Positions 20,885-28,634 of a DNA stretch of 64,000 nucleotides are shown one piece after another. The stretch is from positions 62,001 through 126,000 of the forward strand of contig NZ_JAKRGB010000010.1 in assembly GCF_022347725.1 (NCBI RefSeq), read 5' to 3'. Source of the stretch: Ruegeria sp. Ofav3-42 (GTDB taxonomy: Bacteria; Pseudomonadota; Alphaproteobacteria; Rhodobacterales; Rhodobacteraceae). Below the pieces are notes generated by a model. It was not told where the DNA came from. It searched no databases and saw nothing but the letters and a program-made list of their open reading frames with translations. The position numbers and the translations under genes were made by a program. Within the stretch, counting starts at the first letter, position 1, and each line of letters begins with the position of its first letter.

Positions 20885-21073
20885 ATGAAGAAAATTTTGA
20901 GAGAGTACGCAAAACTGTGTCAGACAGAGGGTGTGAGCCTTATCGAGATTGAATCGCGCAGACGGCACTATGCCCTTCATTTCGAAAAAGGATTTGTGAT
21001 CGCTCCGGCTTCCCCGTCTAGCCAACGAGCGCACCGTGAAGTACGCGCACATATTCGTAGACTACATAAATAG
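20885..21073 (+). CDS. Small HicA/dsRBD-like protein, first gene of a two-gene unit
   Basis: A 62-residue basic protein: an N-terminal helix (KKILREYAKLCQTEG), two strands with a conserved-looking centre (SRRRHYALHFEKGFVIAPAS) and a basic C-terminal helix (HREVRAHIRRLHK). This alpha-beta-beta-alpha pattern resembles small HicA- or dsRBD-like proteins common in phages and toxin-antitoxin loci; no firm family can be named. It directly follows the inverted repeat described at 20798-20875, and its end is next to, or overlaps, the larger gene. No strong Shine-Dalgarno is seen (GAGATTTACCC). Confidence 0.55.
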   Translation: MKKILREYAKLCQTEGVSLIEIESRRRHYALHFEKGFVIAPASPSSQRAHREVRAHIRRLHK

Positions 21074-21083
21074 GGGCTGGAGA

Positions 21084-22061
21084 ATGGTAGTTGACCAATG
21101 GCCTGGCACACCAGAAACGATGACGGCAGAGGCACGTCGACGTTGCTGGTACGAAGACGAACCGAAGTTTATCGTTTCATATCTTCGCGGTTTCGCGCAC
21201 GAATTCACACCGCTGGCGAACAGCACTCTGGATACTGCAGAACGTATTTTTGGAAAATCAAAAGCCGCGATATGTTTTAAGGAGTTTATACCAGGCAGTG
21301 AGCCAGAGGACGAGAACTGGCATGGTCCGGTATCTCGAACAACGCCATCACAAATCCTGAAAACATGGCCAGGCGCTCAATTCATTGACCAAGTGGGCCT
21401 GTATGGATTGTTTGGTGTCACTGCAGCAGATTGGCCCCTGGCAGAAAAGCGGTATTGGGTTGCAAGCCTGACAGTCGAACTCGAGCATTGGCAAGACGAT
21501 TTGAAATCAGATCGCTACGACGCTATCCGAACTATTGTAGACCTCGCCCTTTCACGACATGCCCTCGAACACGAATTTTATTTTGACGGTGACGAGAACA
21601 AAACCACGGCAGAAGTGGACGTTCGCTCTCTATCCATCTTTGGAGGCGTTACCGAAGGCAGAATTCGCAATATTCTTTCAGACGGGAGCGGTGGCCTTGT
21701 TCGTATCGGCCACAAAATAACTGCGACCAGTGCAAAAGCTTGGTTGAAAGGTCGTAAAGAGTTCTTCGCTTCTATTTGGGACCAACCGGAGGGAGACTTG
21801 CCCGCTCCCCCCAACCCAGATTTTTCAGGCGAAGTTATTTTTGTCCCGGTCGCTGCAGATGGAAGTACCTTTCATCCGGGGCTCGCACGTAATGGTTCTT
21901 ACACAATCGGCGCAAAGGGAGAGGAAGAACGCATCTTCAACTTTGATGACGCCCTGATCGCACTGCAAAAAATGGCAACGCCTCGCTGGCGGCGTCCTAA
22001 CGACGCTGGCAACTGGGGCATTGTATCCGGTCGGGATTGGAGGCGAGTAGAGCGCTATTGA
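21084..22061 (+). CDS. Uncharacterised protein with a helix-turn-helix segment
   Basis: A 325-residue protein of unknown function. About residues 170-235 (RSLSIFGGVTEGRIRNILSD, then HKITATSAKAWLKGRKEFF) look like an excisionase-type winged helix: a helix-turn-helix followed by a short strand and a Trp-Leu helix. The C-terminal 80 residues form a second unit (FVPVAADGSTFHPGLARNGS, YTIGAKGEEERIFNFDDAL, ATPRWRRPNDAGNWGIVSG). The first 160 residues are acidic and helical. ATG 21084 is chosen; a GTG at 21036 would give 16 more residues and overlap the upstream gene. Base composition is less GC-rich than the neighbours, suggesting transfer. Confidence 0.6.
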   Translation: MVVDQWPGTPETMTAEARRRCWYEDEPKFIVSYLRGFAHEFTPLANSTLDTAERIFGKSKAAICFKEFIPGSEPEDENWHGPVSRTTPSQILKTWPGAQFIDQVGLYGLFGVTAADWPLAEKRYWVASLTVELEHWQDDLKSDRYDAIRTIVDLALSRHALEHEFYFDGDENKTTAEVDVRSLSIFGGVTEGRIRNILSDGSGGLVRIGHKITATSAKAWLKGRKEFFASIWDQPEGDLPAPPNPDFSGEVIFVPVAADGSTFHPGLARNGSYTIGAKGEEERIFNFDDALIALQKMATPRWRRPNDAGNWGIVSGRDWRRVERY

Positions 22062-22100
22062 ATCGCTCTGCAGTTTGAGTGCATTCCTTCGACAAAAGAG

Positions 22101-22130
22101 GGCCCCGGTGGAAACGCCGGGGCCTTTTTT
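22101..22130 (+). terminator. Terminator of the two-gene unit
   Basis: GGCCCCGGTG / CGCCGGGGCC stem (one G-U type mismatch) with a GAAA loop and six T residues, 39 bases after the stop at 22061. Confidence 0.9.
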
Positions 22131-22168
22131 GTGCTACAGTGCAACTTGATCCAGTGGGAGGGAAAGCG

Positions 22169-22558
22169 ATGTCGGACAAAGATCGGATTGACCATCTGGC
22201 GCGGCAATATCTGCAGGCTATCGAAAGCGGTGATATCTCGCAGATGCTGAGCCTGTTTTCCAACGATGCGACCGCGACCTCACCAATTTCCGGCAAGCAA
22301 CAGGCGCGGGACTTTTATACCCATGTCATGAAGATCACGAAGGACCGGTCTACCGTACACAAGAACACATTCGCCGATACGTCCAGCGCGCTGCAAATGG
22401 CGGTGCATTTTGACTACACACGCATCATCCATGACGGTCATCCCGAAACCATCGAATGTGTGGACCTGTTCGAACTGACCGAAGATCAGAGCCGGTTCAA
22501 ATCTGTAACGATCATCTATGACACGGCCCCGGTTCTCGTGGACATTGATGAAGCCTGA
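22169..22558 (+). CDS. SnoaL-like (NTF2 fold) protein
   Basis: A 129-residue single-domain protein of the SnoaL-like/NTF2 superfamily. It starts with the typical helix DRIDHLARQYLQAIESGDIS and QMLSLFSNDATATSPISG, then strands MAVHFDYTRI and ETIECVDLFELTEDQSRFKS. The family covers polyketide cyclases, isomerases and small-molecule binding proteins; no function can be given. GGGAGGG precedes the ATG. It is convergent with the DUF1326 gene, 3 bases between stops. Confidence 0.75.
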   Translation: MSDKDRIDHLARQYLQAIESGDISQMLSLFSNDATATSPISGKQQARDFYTHVMKITKDRSTVHKNTFADTSSALQMAVHFDYTRIIHDGHPETIECVDLFELTEDQSRFKSVTIIYDTAPVLVDIDEA

Positions 22559-22561
22559 TCG

Positions 22562-23197
22562 TCAGTGCGCAACCCCCGACGGTCCGTGCTTCATGACGTG
22601 CCATTGGCCGTAGCTGTCGTTCAGATCCAATTTGATCGCTGCGTCTGCCTTGGTTGAAGCGCTGCCGATCTCAGCCAGGGTGAACTCAATACCGCCGGGG
22701 ATATCGATCCGTACACGATGCGGGCCGCCACCATGCGGCGCTTGAATCGGCTCTCCGGTTGATTGGAGCACATCACCGATTAAGACATTGGCCGTGCGCC
22801 CCTCAATGTCCATTTCGAAGTCAATCGGCAAAAACAGGGTGTCGTGAACCCTTTCGCACATGGCCCTGAACACGAACCAATGCGTCGCCATTTCTTCGGT
22901 TTCTTCACCGTGAAAGACCTTTTTCAACGCGGCGCGCTGCGCCTCCGACGCACTGGGATCAATGATCACTTGCATCTCGCCGCCGCCTTCGAAAATCGGG
23001 CCCGGCCAGGCGTAAATCAGGGCAGCTTTTGTACCGCTTAAATCCGTATCGCCGAAATGTCCTTTTTTGATCTCCAACACTTCGAACCCGCGACAGTGCC
23101 CGTGGGTGGGCAGCTCTTCGAACTGGCATGGACATGCATAGCCGCAGTTACAGTTCCCAAACGCATCGCCTTCAACATACCAATCAGTAAATGCCAT
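22562..23197 (-). CDS. DUF1326 domain protein
   Basis: A 211-residue DUF1326 protein, recognised by the N-terminal cysteine cluster GNCNCGYACPCQFEELP, then HGHCRGFEVLEIKKGHFGD and GGGEMQVIIDPSASEAQR. The clustered cysteines suggest metal binding, but the family has no known activity. AGGAG stands 6 bases before ATG 23197 and touches an alternative ATG at 23203, so the shorter form is chosen. The 290 bases upstream, up to the outer membrane protein gene, hold no gene. Confidence 0.82.
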   Translation of the reverse strand: MAFTDWYVEGDAFGNCNCGYACPCQFEELPTHGHCRGFEVLEIKKGHFGDTDLSGTKAALIYAWPGPIFEGGGEMQVIIDPSASEAQRAALKKVFHGEETEEMATHWFVFRAMCERVHDTLFLPIDFEMDIEGRTANVLIGDVLQSTGEPIQAPHGGGPHRVRIDIPGGIEFTLAEIGSASTKADAAIKLDLNDSYGQWHVMKHGPSGVAH

Positions 23198-23412
23198 CGT
23201 CATCTCCTGTTACGCACAGTGTGAAATCCCGACGTCGTCGGTTGCTGCCTGTAGAAAACTCCCCCAATGACACTTTATCACAGTTTGAGTCCGTTCAGAG
23301 CGTTGATTTTGACAGCCTAGCGGACACAACGAGGTCTTGCTTTGATGTTGCGTGTTTTAGCGGTGTCACGGGCCGCACCTATTCACTCACACACCCCCAA
23401 AAACCCGTGAAA

Positions 23413-23441
23413 CGAAGTGATGGCCGCGCACCTTCACTTCG
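23413..23441. repeat. Short perfect hairpin upstream of the outer membrane protein gene
   Basis: CGAAGTGA and TCACTTCG form an 8-bp perfect stem with a 13-base loop, 55 bases before the ATG at 23496, within a 298-base gap. No T run follows, so it is not a typical terminator; it may be a 5' UTR structure or an operator. Nothing else was seen in the gap. Confidence 0.35.
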
Positions 23442-23495
23442 CCCACCGCTTTCCCACATGTGCGCCATACCAAATTCGGAACAAAGGACATGGTT

Positions 23496-24185
23496 ATGGT
23501 TACGCGCCTCATTCTCGCCTCGACAGCCCTGACGATCAGCGCATCCGCGCTGGCCGCGCAAAGCCTGTCGGACGGCCTCTACGTTCAGGGCTTCGCCGGG
23601 TACAGCCAACTGCAGGACAGCGATTTCAGCGGAACGATTAATGGATCGACACAATCCGTGGTTACAGACTTTGATGGCGGTTACGGGCTGGGCATCGCCG
23701 TCGGCAAAGAGATCCCGCAATGGTCAAACGATCAGATCGGCACCCGGATCGAGCTTGAGCTGTCCTATCGTGACAACGATGTGGATGGCGTGAATTTCTC
23801 GGGCAATGGTCCCGGTGCCGAAGGCAACATTTCAGGCGACGTGACGCAGACATCGTTATTTGCCAATGTGCTGGTCGATTTCAAGCAAGCCGGAGCATTC
23901 ACACCATATGTCGGTCTGGGTCTGGGGGCCACCTACTCGGATCTGGACTTTGCGTATGGACCGGGCGTCGCGCTTAATGACACCGACACGACCTTTGCTG
24001 CGCAAGTTATTGCCGGTGTCGCCTACGAGGTCAGCGCGAACACCGCCCTGACCCTGGATACCCGTTATACGCGCGCATTCGACGTTTCCTCTGAACGTTT
24101 GGCCCCGAATGGCGCATCTACAGGCACGGTAGAGGACGACATCGACGCCTTCAGCGTCAACTTCGGCCTGCGCTACGGCTTTTGA
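23496..24185 (+). CDS. Outer membrane beta-barrel protein (porin-opacity type)
   Basis: A 229-residue protein with a signal peptide (residues 1-20, ISASALA-A) and an eight-stranded barrel: GLYVQGFAGYSQLQDSDF, YGLGIAVGKEI, GTRIELELSYRDND, TPYVGLGLGATYSDLDF, TFAAQVIAGVAYEVSANTAL and the final FSVNFGLRYGF with C-terminal Phe for BAM-dependent insertion. The overall pattern is that of OmpW/Omp25-like surface proteins; function unknown. AGGA with a 7-base spacing favours ATG 23496 over 23490. Confidence 0.82.
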   Translation: MVTRLILASTALTISASALAAQSLSDGLYVQGFAGYSQLQDSDFSGTINGSTQSVVTDFDGGYGLGIAVGKEIPQWSNDQIGTRIELELSYRDNDVDGVNFSGNGPGAEGNISGDVTQTSLFANVLVDFKQAGAFTPYVGLGLGATYSDLDFAYGPGVALNDTDTTFAAQVIAGVAYEVSANTALTLDTRYTRAFDVSSERLAPNGASTGTVEDDIDAFSVNFGLRYGF

Positions 24186-24242
24186 TCGACCAAAGGAGGT
24201 GTTTCTGTCGAGTTTCTCTTCCCCCTCTGGCCCCGGTGTTCT

Positions 24243-24977
24243 ATGCACTGGGGCATGAAGTCTTTTGTTATTCATATGACCTCAAGCGCAGCCCGGCGCC
24301 CCAACGCCGAAAGGCTGTGCACTGAATTACCCAACGCCGAGTTGTTCGAGGCCGTGAATGGCAAAGACCCCGAACAGATCGCGGATGTTCAGTTGTTTCC
24401 CGGCGATTTGCATCGCCCCAGGTACCCTTTCGCCTTGAAACCGGCCGAGATCGGCGTGTTCGAGAGCCACCGTCGAATTTGGCGCAAGCTGGTGGATGAG
24501 AAAATCGATCGGGCGATCATCACCGAAGATGATCTGCGCGTGGATGCCTGTCGCATGGCCGAAGCCTTGGAAATGTTGGAACCGCTGGCCACTCCGGATG
24601 ATTATATCCGCATCCCGGTAAAGCAACGCGAAGAACCGGCGCAAACCCTGGCCAAACATAACGGGCTGCGCCTGATCCTTCCCAGGGTGATCGGTCTTCA
24701 ATGTGTATGCCAGATGGTCGGACGCCGCGCGGCCGAGCGGTTGCTTGCCGTGACCGATCAGATCGACCGGCCGGTTGATACGTTCCTGCAGATGCATTGG
24801 GTGACAGGGCAGCCCATTCTTTCGCTGCAAGGTAGCCGTAATCAGGAAGTCGCCGCTGAAATTGGTGGCTCGACCATTCAGACAAGCCCGCCTCTGGCCG
24901 ACAAACTGACGCGTGAGTTCAAGCGAGCTTCGTATCGCAGGAAACTGTATCAGTATCCGCAGCGATCTTCGGCCTGA
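24243..24977 (+). CDS. Glycosyltransferase family 25 protein
   Basis: A 244-residue protein of the GT25 (LPS glycosyltransferase) type: KSFVIHMTSSAARRPNAERL at the start, the substrate-loop region ALKPAEIGVFESHRRIWRKL and the metal-binding DXD-like TEDDLRVD (about residues 96-103). The family transfers sugars onto lipooligosaccharide or capsule. The C-terminus is basic. ATG 24243 or 24255 may be the start; neither has a strong ribosome site. It ends before a bidirectional terminator. Confidence 0.75.
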   Translation: MHWGMKSFVIHMTSSAARRPNAERLCTELPNAELFEAVNGKDPEQIADVQLFPGDLHRPRYPFALKPAEIGVFESHRRIWRKLVDEKIDRAIITEDDLRVDACRMAEALEMLEPLATPDDYIRIPVKQREEPAQTLAKHNGLRLILPRVIGLQCVCQMVGRRAAERLLAVTDQIDRPVDTFLQMHWVTGQPILSLQGSRNQEVAAEIGGSTIQTSPPLADKLTREFKRASYRRKLYQYPQRSSA

Positions 24978-24990
24978 CAGAAATTGAAAA

Positions 24991-25015
24991 CGGGCGGGGC
25001 TTTGCGCCCCGCCCG
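24991..25015. terminator. Bidirectional terminator
   Basis: Perfect 10-bp stem CGGGCGGGGC / GCCCCGCCCG with loop TTTGC between convergent glycosyltransferase and peroxiredoxin genes. TTTT follows 5 bases later on the plus strand, and AATTTC follows on the minus strand. Confidence 0.85.
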
Positions 25016-25022
25016 CATTGTT

Positions 25023-25673
25023 TTAGCTGGGCGCTTTGGTTTTACGCAGGTAGGGGAAGATGGTTTCGAACTCGCCAAACTTCTCTTTTGCCTCGTCATT
25101 CGAGACGGCGGGCGGGATAATCACGTCTTCACCCGGGACCCAGTTTGCGGGGGTGGCCACACCCTTGGCACTCATCTGCAGACCATCCAGTGCGCGCAGG
25201 ATTTCCGCAAAGTTGCGGCCTACGGTCATCGGGTAGGTCATCGACAGTTTCAGCTGTTTATCCGGGCCGATGATAAAGACCGAACGCACGGTGGCACTGT
25301 CCGCAGGGGTTCGGCCATCGGGCAGATATGCTTCGGCGGGCAGCATGTCGAACGCCTTGGACACGGCCAGCCCGTCATCGGCGATGATCGGGAAACCGGG
25401 ATTGGCGTTGCCGTACGCCTCAATGTCTTTCTTCCACTTCTTGTGGTCCTCGACACCGTCGACCGACACCCCGATCACCTTGGTGTTACGTGCCGCCCAT
25501 TCGTCGTTCAACTGCGCGACAGCCGAAAACTCGGTGGTGCAGACCGGAGTGAAATCCTTGGGGTGAGAGAACAGGATGGCCCAGCTGTCACCGATCCAGT
25601 CGTGGAACTGAACAGTACCCTGATCCGTTTCTGCGGTGAAATTCGGAACGGTGTCATTGATGCGCAAACCCAT
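25023..25673 (-). CDS. 1-Cys peroxiredoxin (Prx6 type)
   Basis: A 216-residue thiol peroxidase that reduces hydrogen peroxide and organic hydroperoxides. The peroxidatic Cys45 sits in SHPKDFTPVCTTEFSAVAQL. The conserved Arg is in SATVRSVFIIGPD, and the Prx6 C-terminal arm TPANWVPGEDVIIPP is present. There is no resolving cysteine in the usual 2-Cys position, so an external thiol is needed. AAGGAGATGCCCC precedes the ATG. It is divergent from the aldehyde dehydrogenase across 205 bases. Confidence 0.93.
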   Translation of the reverse strand: MGLRINDTVPNFTAETDQGTVQFHDWIGDSWAILFSHPKDFTPVCTTEFSAVAQLNDEWAARNTKVIGVSVDGVEDHKKWKKDIEAYGNANPGFPIIADDGLAVSKAFDMLPAEAYLPDGRTPADSATVRSVFIIGPDKQLKLSMTYPMTVGRNFAEILRALDGLQMSAKGVATPANWVPGEDVIIPPAVSNDEAKEKFGEFETIFPYLRKTKAPS

Positions 25674-25782
25674 GGGGCATCTCCTTTTTTGTGAAACAAC
25701 CGAGTCGGTTGGGGGAAACCTAATAACTCTGCGTCATTGTTAAACCATCCGTTGGCTTAAAGGGTATTCATTTTTGAGGAAA

Positions 25783-25800
25783 ATAATTTGATCAAATTAT
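25783..25800. promoter_or_regulatory. Perfect 18-base palindrome, candidate operator
   Basis: ATAATTTGATCAAATTAT is a perfect palindrome in an AT-rich stretch between the divergent peroxiredoxin (start 25673) and aldehyde dehydrogenase (start 25879) genes. It is not an FNR box (TTGAT-N4-ATCAA needs a 4-base spacer). The regulator is unknown and no regulator gene is adjacent. Confidence 0.6.
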
Positions 25801-25878
25801 CTCTTGCCACACCGAAATGCCGGTGCCAGAGTGGCGCAAATTCCCGGCATCCGGGCCATGGGATCAGGAGGATACGCG

Positions 25879-27318
25879 ATGATCGAGAAGCGCAATTTCT
25901 ACATCAACGGAACATGGGTCGCCCCATCCGCACCCAATGATTTTGAGGTGATCAACCCCTCGACCGAGGAACCCTGCGCCGTGATTTCGCTGGGTGCGCA
26001 GGCCGATACCGACGCTGCCGTTGCTGCCGCAAAGGCCGCACTGCCCGGTTGGATGGCCACACCGGTCGAGGAGCGCATCGCTCTAGTCGAAAAACTGATC
26101 GATTTTTACCAGAGCCGGTCCGAGGATTTGGCGCAGGCGATGTCGCTTGAGATGGGAGCGCCGATCGACATGGCGCGCACCCAGCAATCCGGCGCGGGTG
26201 TGTATCATCTGGCGAACTTTGTACGCGCAGCCAAATCGTTCCAATTCGACCGCCCGCTGGGCGATCACGCGCCAAATGACCGGATCATCTATGAGGCGGT
26301 CGGGGTTGCCGCCCTGATCACGCCTTGGAACTGGCCGATGAACCAGATCACGCTCAAGGTCGGCGCCGCGGCGATTGCCGGATGCACGATGGTTCTGAAA
26401 CCGTCCGAGCAAAGCCCACTGAACGCGATGATCTTTGCCGAGATGATGGATGAGGCGGGCTTTCCTGCCGGTGTCTTCAATCTGGTGAACGGCGATGGCG
26501 TCGGCGTCGGCTCGCGACTGTCGGCGCATCCGGACGTGGATATGGTCAGCTTTACCGGCTCGACCCGAGCGGGCACCGCGATTTCCAAAAGCGCAGCGGA
26601 TACACTGAAGAAGGTACATCTTGAGCTGGGCGGCAAAGGCGCAAACGTGGTCTTTGCCGATGCCGATGAAAAGGCGGTTAAACGCGGCGTCCTGCATATG
26701 ATGAACAACACCGGCCAAAGCTGTAACGCGCCCAGCCGGATGCTGGTTCAGCGACCGATCTACGATCAGGCGGTGGAAACTGCGGCCGAGGTTGCAAACG
26801 TGGTCTCAGTCGGCAGCGCTCAGGAAGAAGGGCGTCACATCGGCCCCGTCGTGAACGAGGTGCAGTGGACCAAAATCCAGGATCTGATCCAGAAGGGCAT
26901 CGACGAAGGCGCGCGTCTGGTTGCCGGTGGCACAGGTCGCCCCGAGGGCCTGAACAAAGGCTACTACGTACGCCCGACGGTGTTTGCCGATGCCAACAAC
27001 CAGATGACCATCGCGCGCGAGGAAATCTTTGGCCCGGTCCTGACCATGATCCCCTTCGACACCGAAGAAGAGGCCGTCGAGATCGCTAATGACACGCCCT
27101 ACGGCCTGACCAACTATGTCCAGACCCAGGACGGCGCACGTGCCAATCGCATGGCGCGGGTCCTGCGGTCCGGTATGGTCGAAATGAACGGACAGTCGCG
27201 CAACGCAGGGTCGCCTTTCGGCGGTATGAAGCAGTCCGGCAACGGGCGCGAAGGCGGTCTTTGGGGTCTCGAAGACTTCCTTGAGGTCAAAGCCGTCGGT
27301 GGCTGGGCGGCAGAGTAA
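25879..27318 (+). CDS. Aldehyde dehydrogenase family protein
   Basis: A 479-residue NAD(P)-dependent aldehyde dehydrogenase. Seen: PWNWPMNQ (oxyanion Asn, about 151), KPSEQSPL cofactor site, FTGSTRAG, the general base Glu249 in LELGGKGANVVF, catalytic Cys282 in NNTGQSCNAPSRM, and EEIFGPVLTMIPF. It resembles broad-specificity ALDHs often labelled betaine or aryl-aldehyde dehydrogenases; the substrate is not determined. AGGAGG lies 8 bases before the ATG. A small gene of unknown function follows after 12 bases. Confidence 0.9.
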   Translation: MIEKRNFYINGTWVAPSAPNDFEVINPSTEEPCAVISLGAQADTDAAVAAAKAALPGWMATPVEERIALVEKLIDFYQSRSEDLAQAMSLEMGAPIDMARTQQSGAGVYHLANFVRAAKSFQFDRPLGDHAPNDRIIYEAVGVAALITPWNWPMNQITLKVGAAAIAGCTMVLKPSEQSPLNAMIFAEMMDEAGFPAGVFNLVNGDGVGVGSRLSAHPDVDMVSFTGSTRAGTAISKSAADTLKKVHLELGGKGANVVFADADEKAVKRGVLHMMNNTGQSCNAPSRMLVQRPIYDQAVETAAEVANVVSVGSAQEEGRHIGPVVNEVQWTKIQDLIQKGIDEGARLVAGGTGRPEGLNKGYYVRPTVFADANNQMTIAREEIFGPVLTMIPFDTEEEAVEIANDTPYGLTNYVQTQDGARANRMARVLRSGMVEMNGQSRNAGSPFGGMKQSGNGREGGLWGLEDFLEVKAVGGWAAE

Positions 27319-27330
27319 ACAGATTTACCA

Positions 27331-27642
27331 ATGTCGGTTGATTTTGACCTATTGAACACTGTTGAACCCGTGAGCGCCAAACGTTTGGCAGAGAAGCACA
27401 CGGGTTCACTTCTGATGCGTCTAAAGGCTCTCAGACGCCTGCAGGAGTCTTTTTCTCAGAGCGATTGGAGCGATGAAGAGAGGGAAGCCGTCGACGCACA
27501 GGGGCTTATTGCATTTAAGGACAGTGAGAGCTGGCAACGTGCCTGGTCAGAGTTGAAGGCCGAGCTTTCCACTCGTGAGCATGTACCTCCGGGCGGTAAG
27601 GAGTTACGGCGTCTCAATCAGCAAGCAAAACAAAAACGTTAG
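27331..27642 (+). CDS. Hypothetical protein downstream of aldehyde dehydrogenase
   Basis: A 103-residue, highly charged, mostly helical protein (SAKRLAEKHTGSLLMRLKAL, SDWSDEEREAVDAQGLIAF, KELRRLNQQAKQKR). No signal peptide, membrane helix or known domain was recognised. It starts 12 bases after the aldehyde dehydrogenase stop, with no clear Shine-Dalgarno, so it would depend on the upstream transcript. It could be a genuine small cytoplasmic protein; the evidence is frame length and position. Confidence 0.55.
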   Translation: MSVDFDLLNTVEPVSAKRLAEKHTGSLLMRLKALRRLQESFSQSDWSDEEREAVDAQGLIAFKDSESWQRAWSELKAELSTREHVPPGGKELRRLNQQAKQKR

Positions 27643-27674
27643 AGCCCTGCCGATTTGTGGCATGGCACCACGCT

Positions 27675-28583
27675 TTACTCCACAGCGATGACACGGGCGG
27701 TTTCCTTTAACTCTGTGTCCGGCTCCAGATGGATCACAAAGACTGATCCGGGAAACTTTTGAACCAACGCCCCCTCGATATCGTCGCAGATGTCATGCGC
27801 ATCGGTGACCGACATATTGCCATCGACCACAAGGTGGAATTCTACGAAAATCATGTTGGCCGACCTGCGACCCCGCAGGTCATGGTATTCCAGCGCCGGA
27901 CCCAGATTGGCCTCAACCGTTTCCCGCACAGACTTCAAATCCCCGTCGGACAGCGAGGCATCCATCAGCCCGTCGACCGAACTGCGGATGACTTTCCAGC
28001 CCTCCCACAGAATGTTGACGGCCACGAGGATCGCGATGAGCGGGTCCAGGATCAGCCAACCGGTGGCCATCGCAACCAGTAACCCGACGACAACGCCAAC
28101 TGACGTCATCAGGTCGGTAAAAATGTGCTTTGCGCTTGCCACCAAAGCAGGTGAATTTTCGCGCCCCCCGATCCGCAAAAGCAAAAAGGCCCAAATGCCG
28201 TTCAGACAAGTCGCCCCCACATTGATAGCGATGCCGAGCAAAGGCGCGCCTGCCAATTCAGGATTGGGTAAAGCAAAAACGGCTTCACGAATGATCAGCA
28301 GCGCCGCCAGAACAATCAGGGTTCCTTCGGCCACGGCCGACAGATACTCGGCCTTCTTGTGCCCGAACGGGTGTTTTTTGTCCGGCGGCATACCCGAAAT
28401 TCGGACCGCAAAATATGCGAGCAAGGCCGCCGCCACATTCACGACCGATTCCAACGCATCCGACAGCAACGCGACCGAGCCGGTCACCCACCAAGCCAGC
28501 AGTTTTAGCAATAAAACTGCAAGCGAAACGGGGATGGCCCATGCAGCGAATGTCTGGGTTGTCTGTCCGGTGTCCTGCCTCAT
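27675..28583 (-). CDS. Cation diffusion facilitator (zinc/iron/manganese efflux)
   Basis: A 302-residue CDF transporter with six membrane helices: helix II has SVALLSDALESVVNVAAALL with the metal-site Asp pair, HPFGHKKAEYLSAV is the conserved loop, helix V has SAKHIFTDLMTSVGVVVGLL (His-x3-Asp), and the cytoplasmic domain has YHDLRGRRSANMIFVEFHLV and DAHDICDDIEGAL. DALES in helix II resembles FieF-type metal sites. It exports divalent metal in exchange for protons; which metal is not certain. Convergent with the hypothetical gene. Confidence 0.92.
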   Translation of the reverse strand: MRQDTGQTTQTFAAWAIPVSLAVLLLKLLAWWVTGSVALLSDALESVVNVAAALLAYFAVRISGMPPDKKHPFGHKKAEYLSAVAEGTLIVLAALLIIREAVFALPNPELAGAPLLGIAINVGATCLNGIWAFLLLRIGGRENSPALVASAKHIFTDLMTSVGVVVGLLVAMATGWLILDPLIAILVAVNILWEGWKVIRSSVDGLMDASLSDGDLKSVRETVEANLGPALEYHDLRGRRSANMIFVEFHLVVDGNMSVTDAHDICDDIEGALVQKFPGSVFVIHLEPDTELKETARVIAVE

Positions 28584-28634
28584 GAAGACTCACCTAGCAC
28601 ATGAAGCAGGATCACGAAGGTTCTTTTTTAACGC

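Noticed and set aside
24984..25694. 236-codon plus-strand frame
   Set aside because: Antisense to the 1-Cys peroxiredoxin gene and running through the bidirectional terminator stem.
25783..25800. FNR/Dnr-type anaerobic box
   Set aside because: The half-sites TTGAT/ATCAA overlap with no 4-base spacer, so the geometry is wrong for FNR-family dimers.
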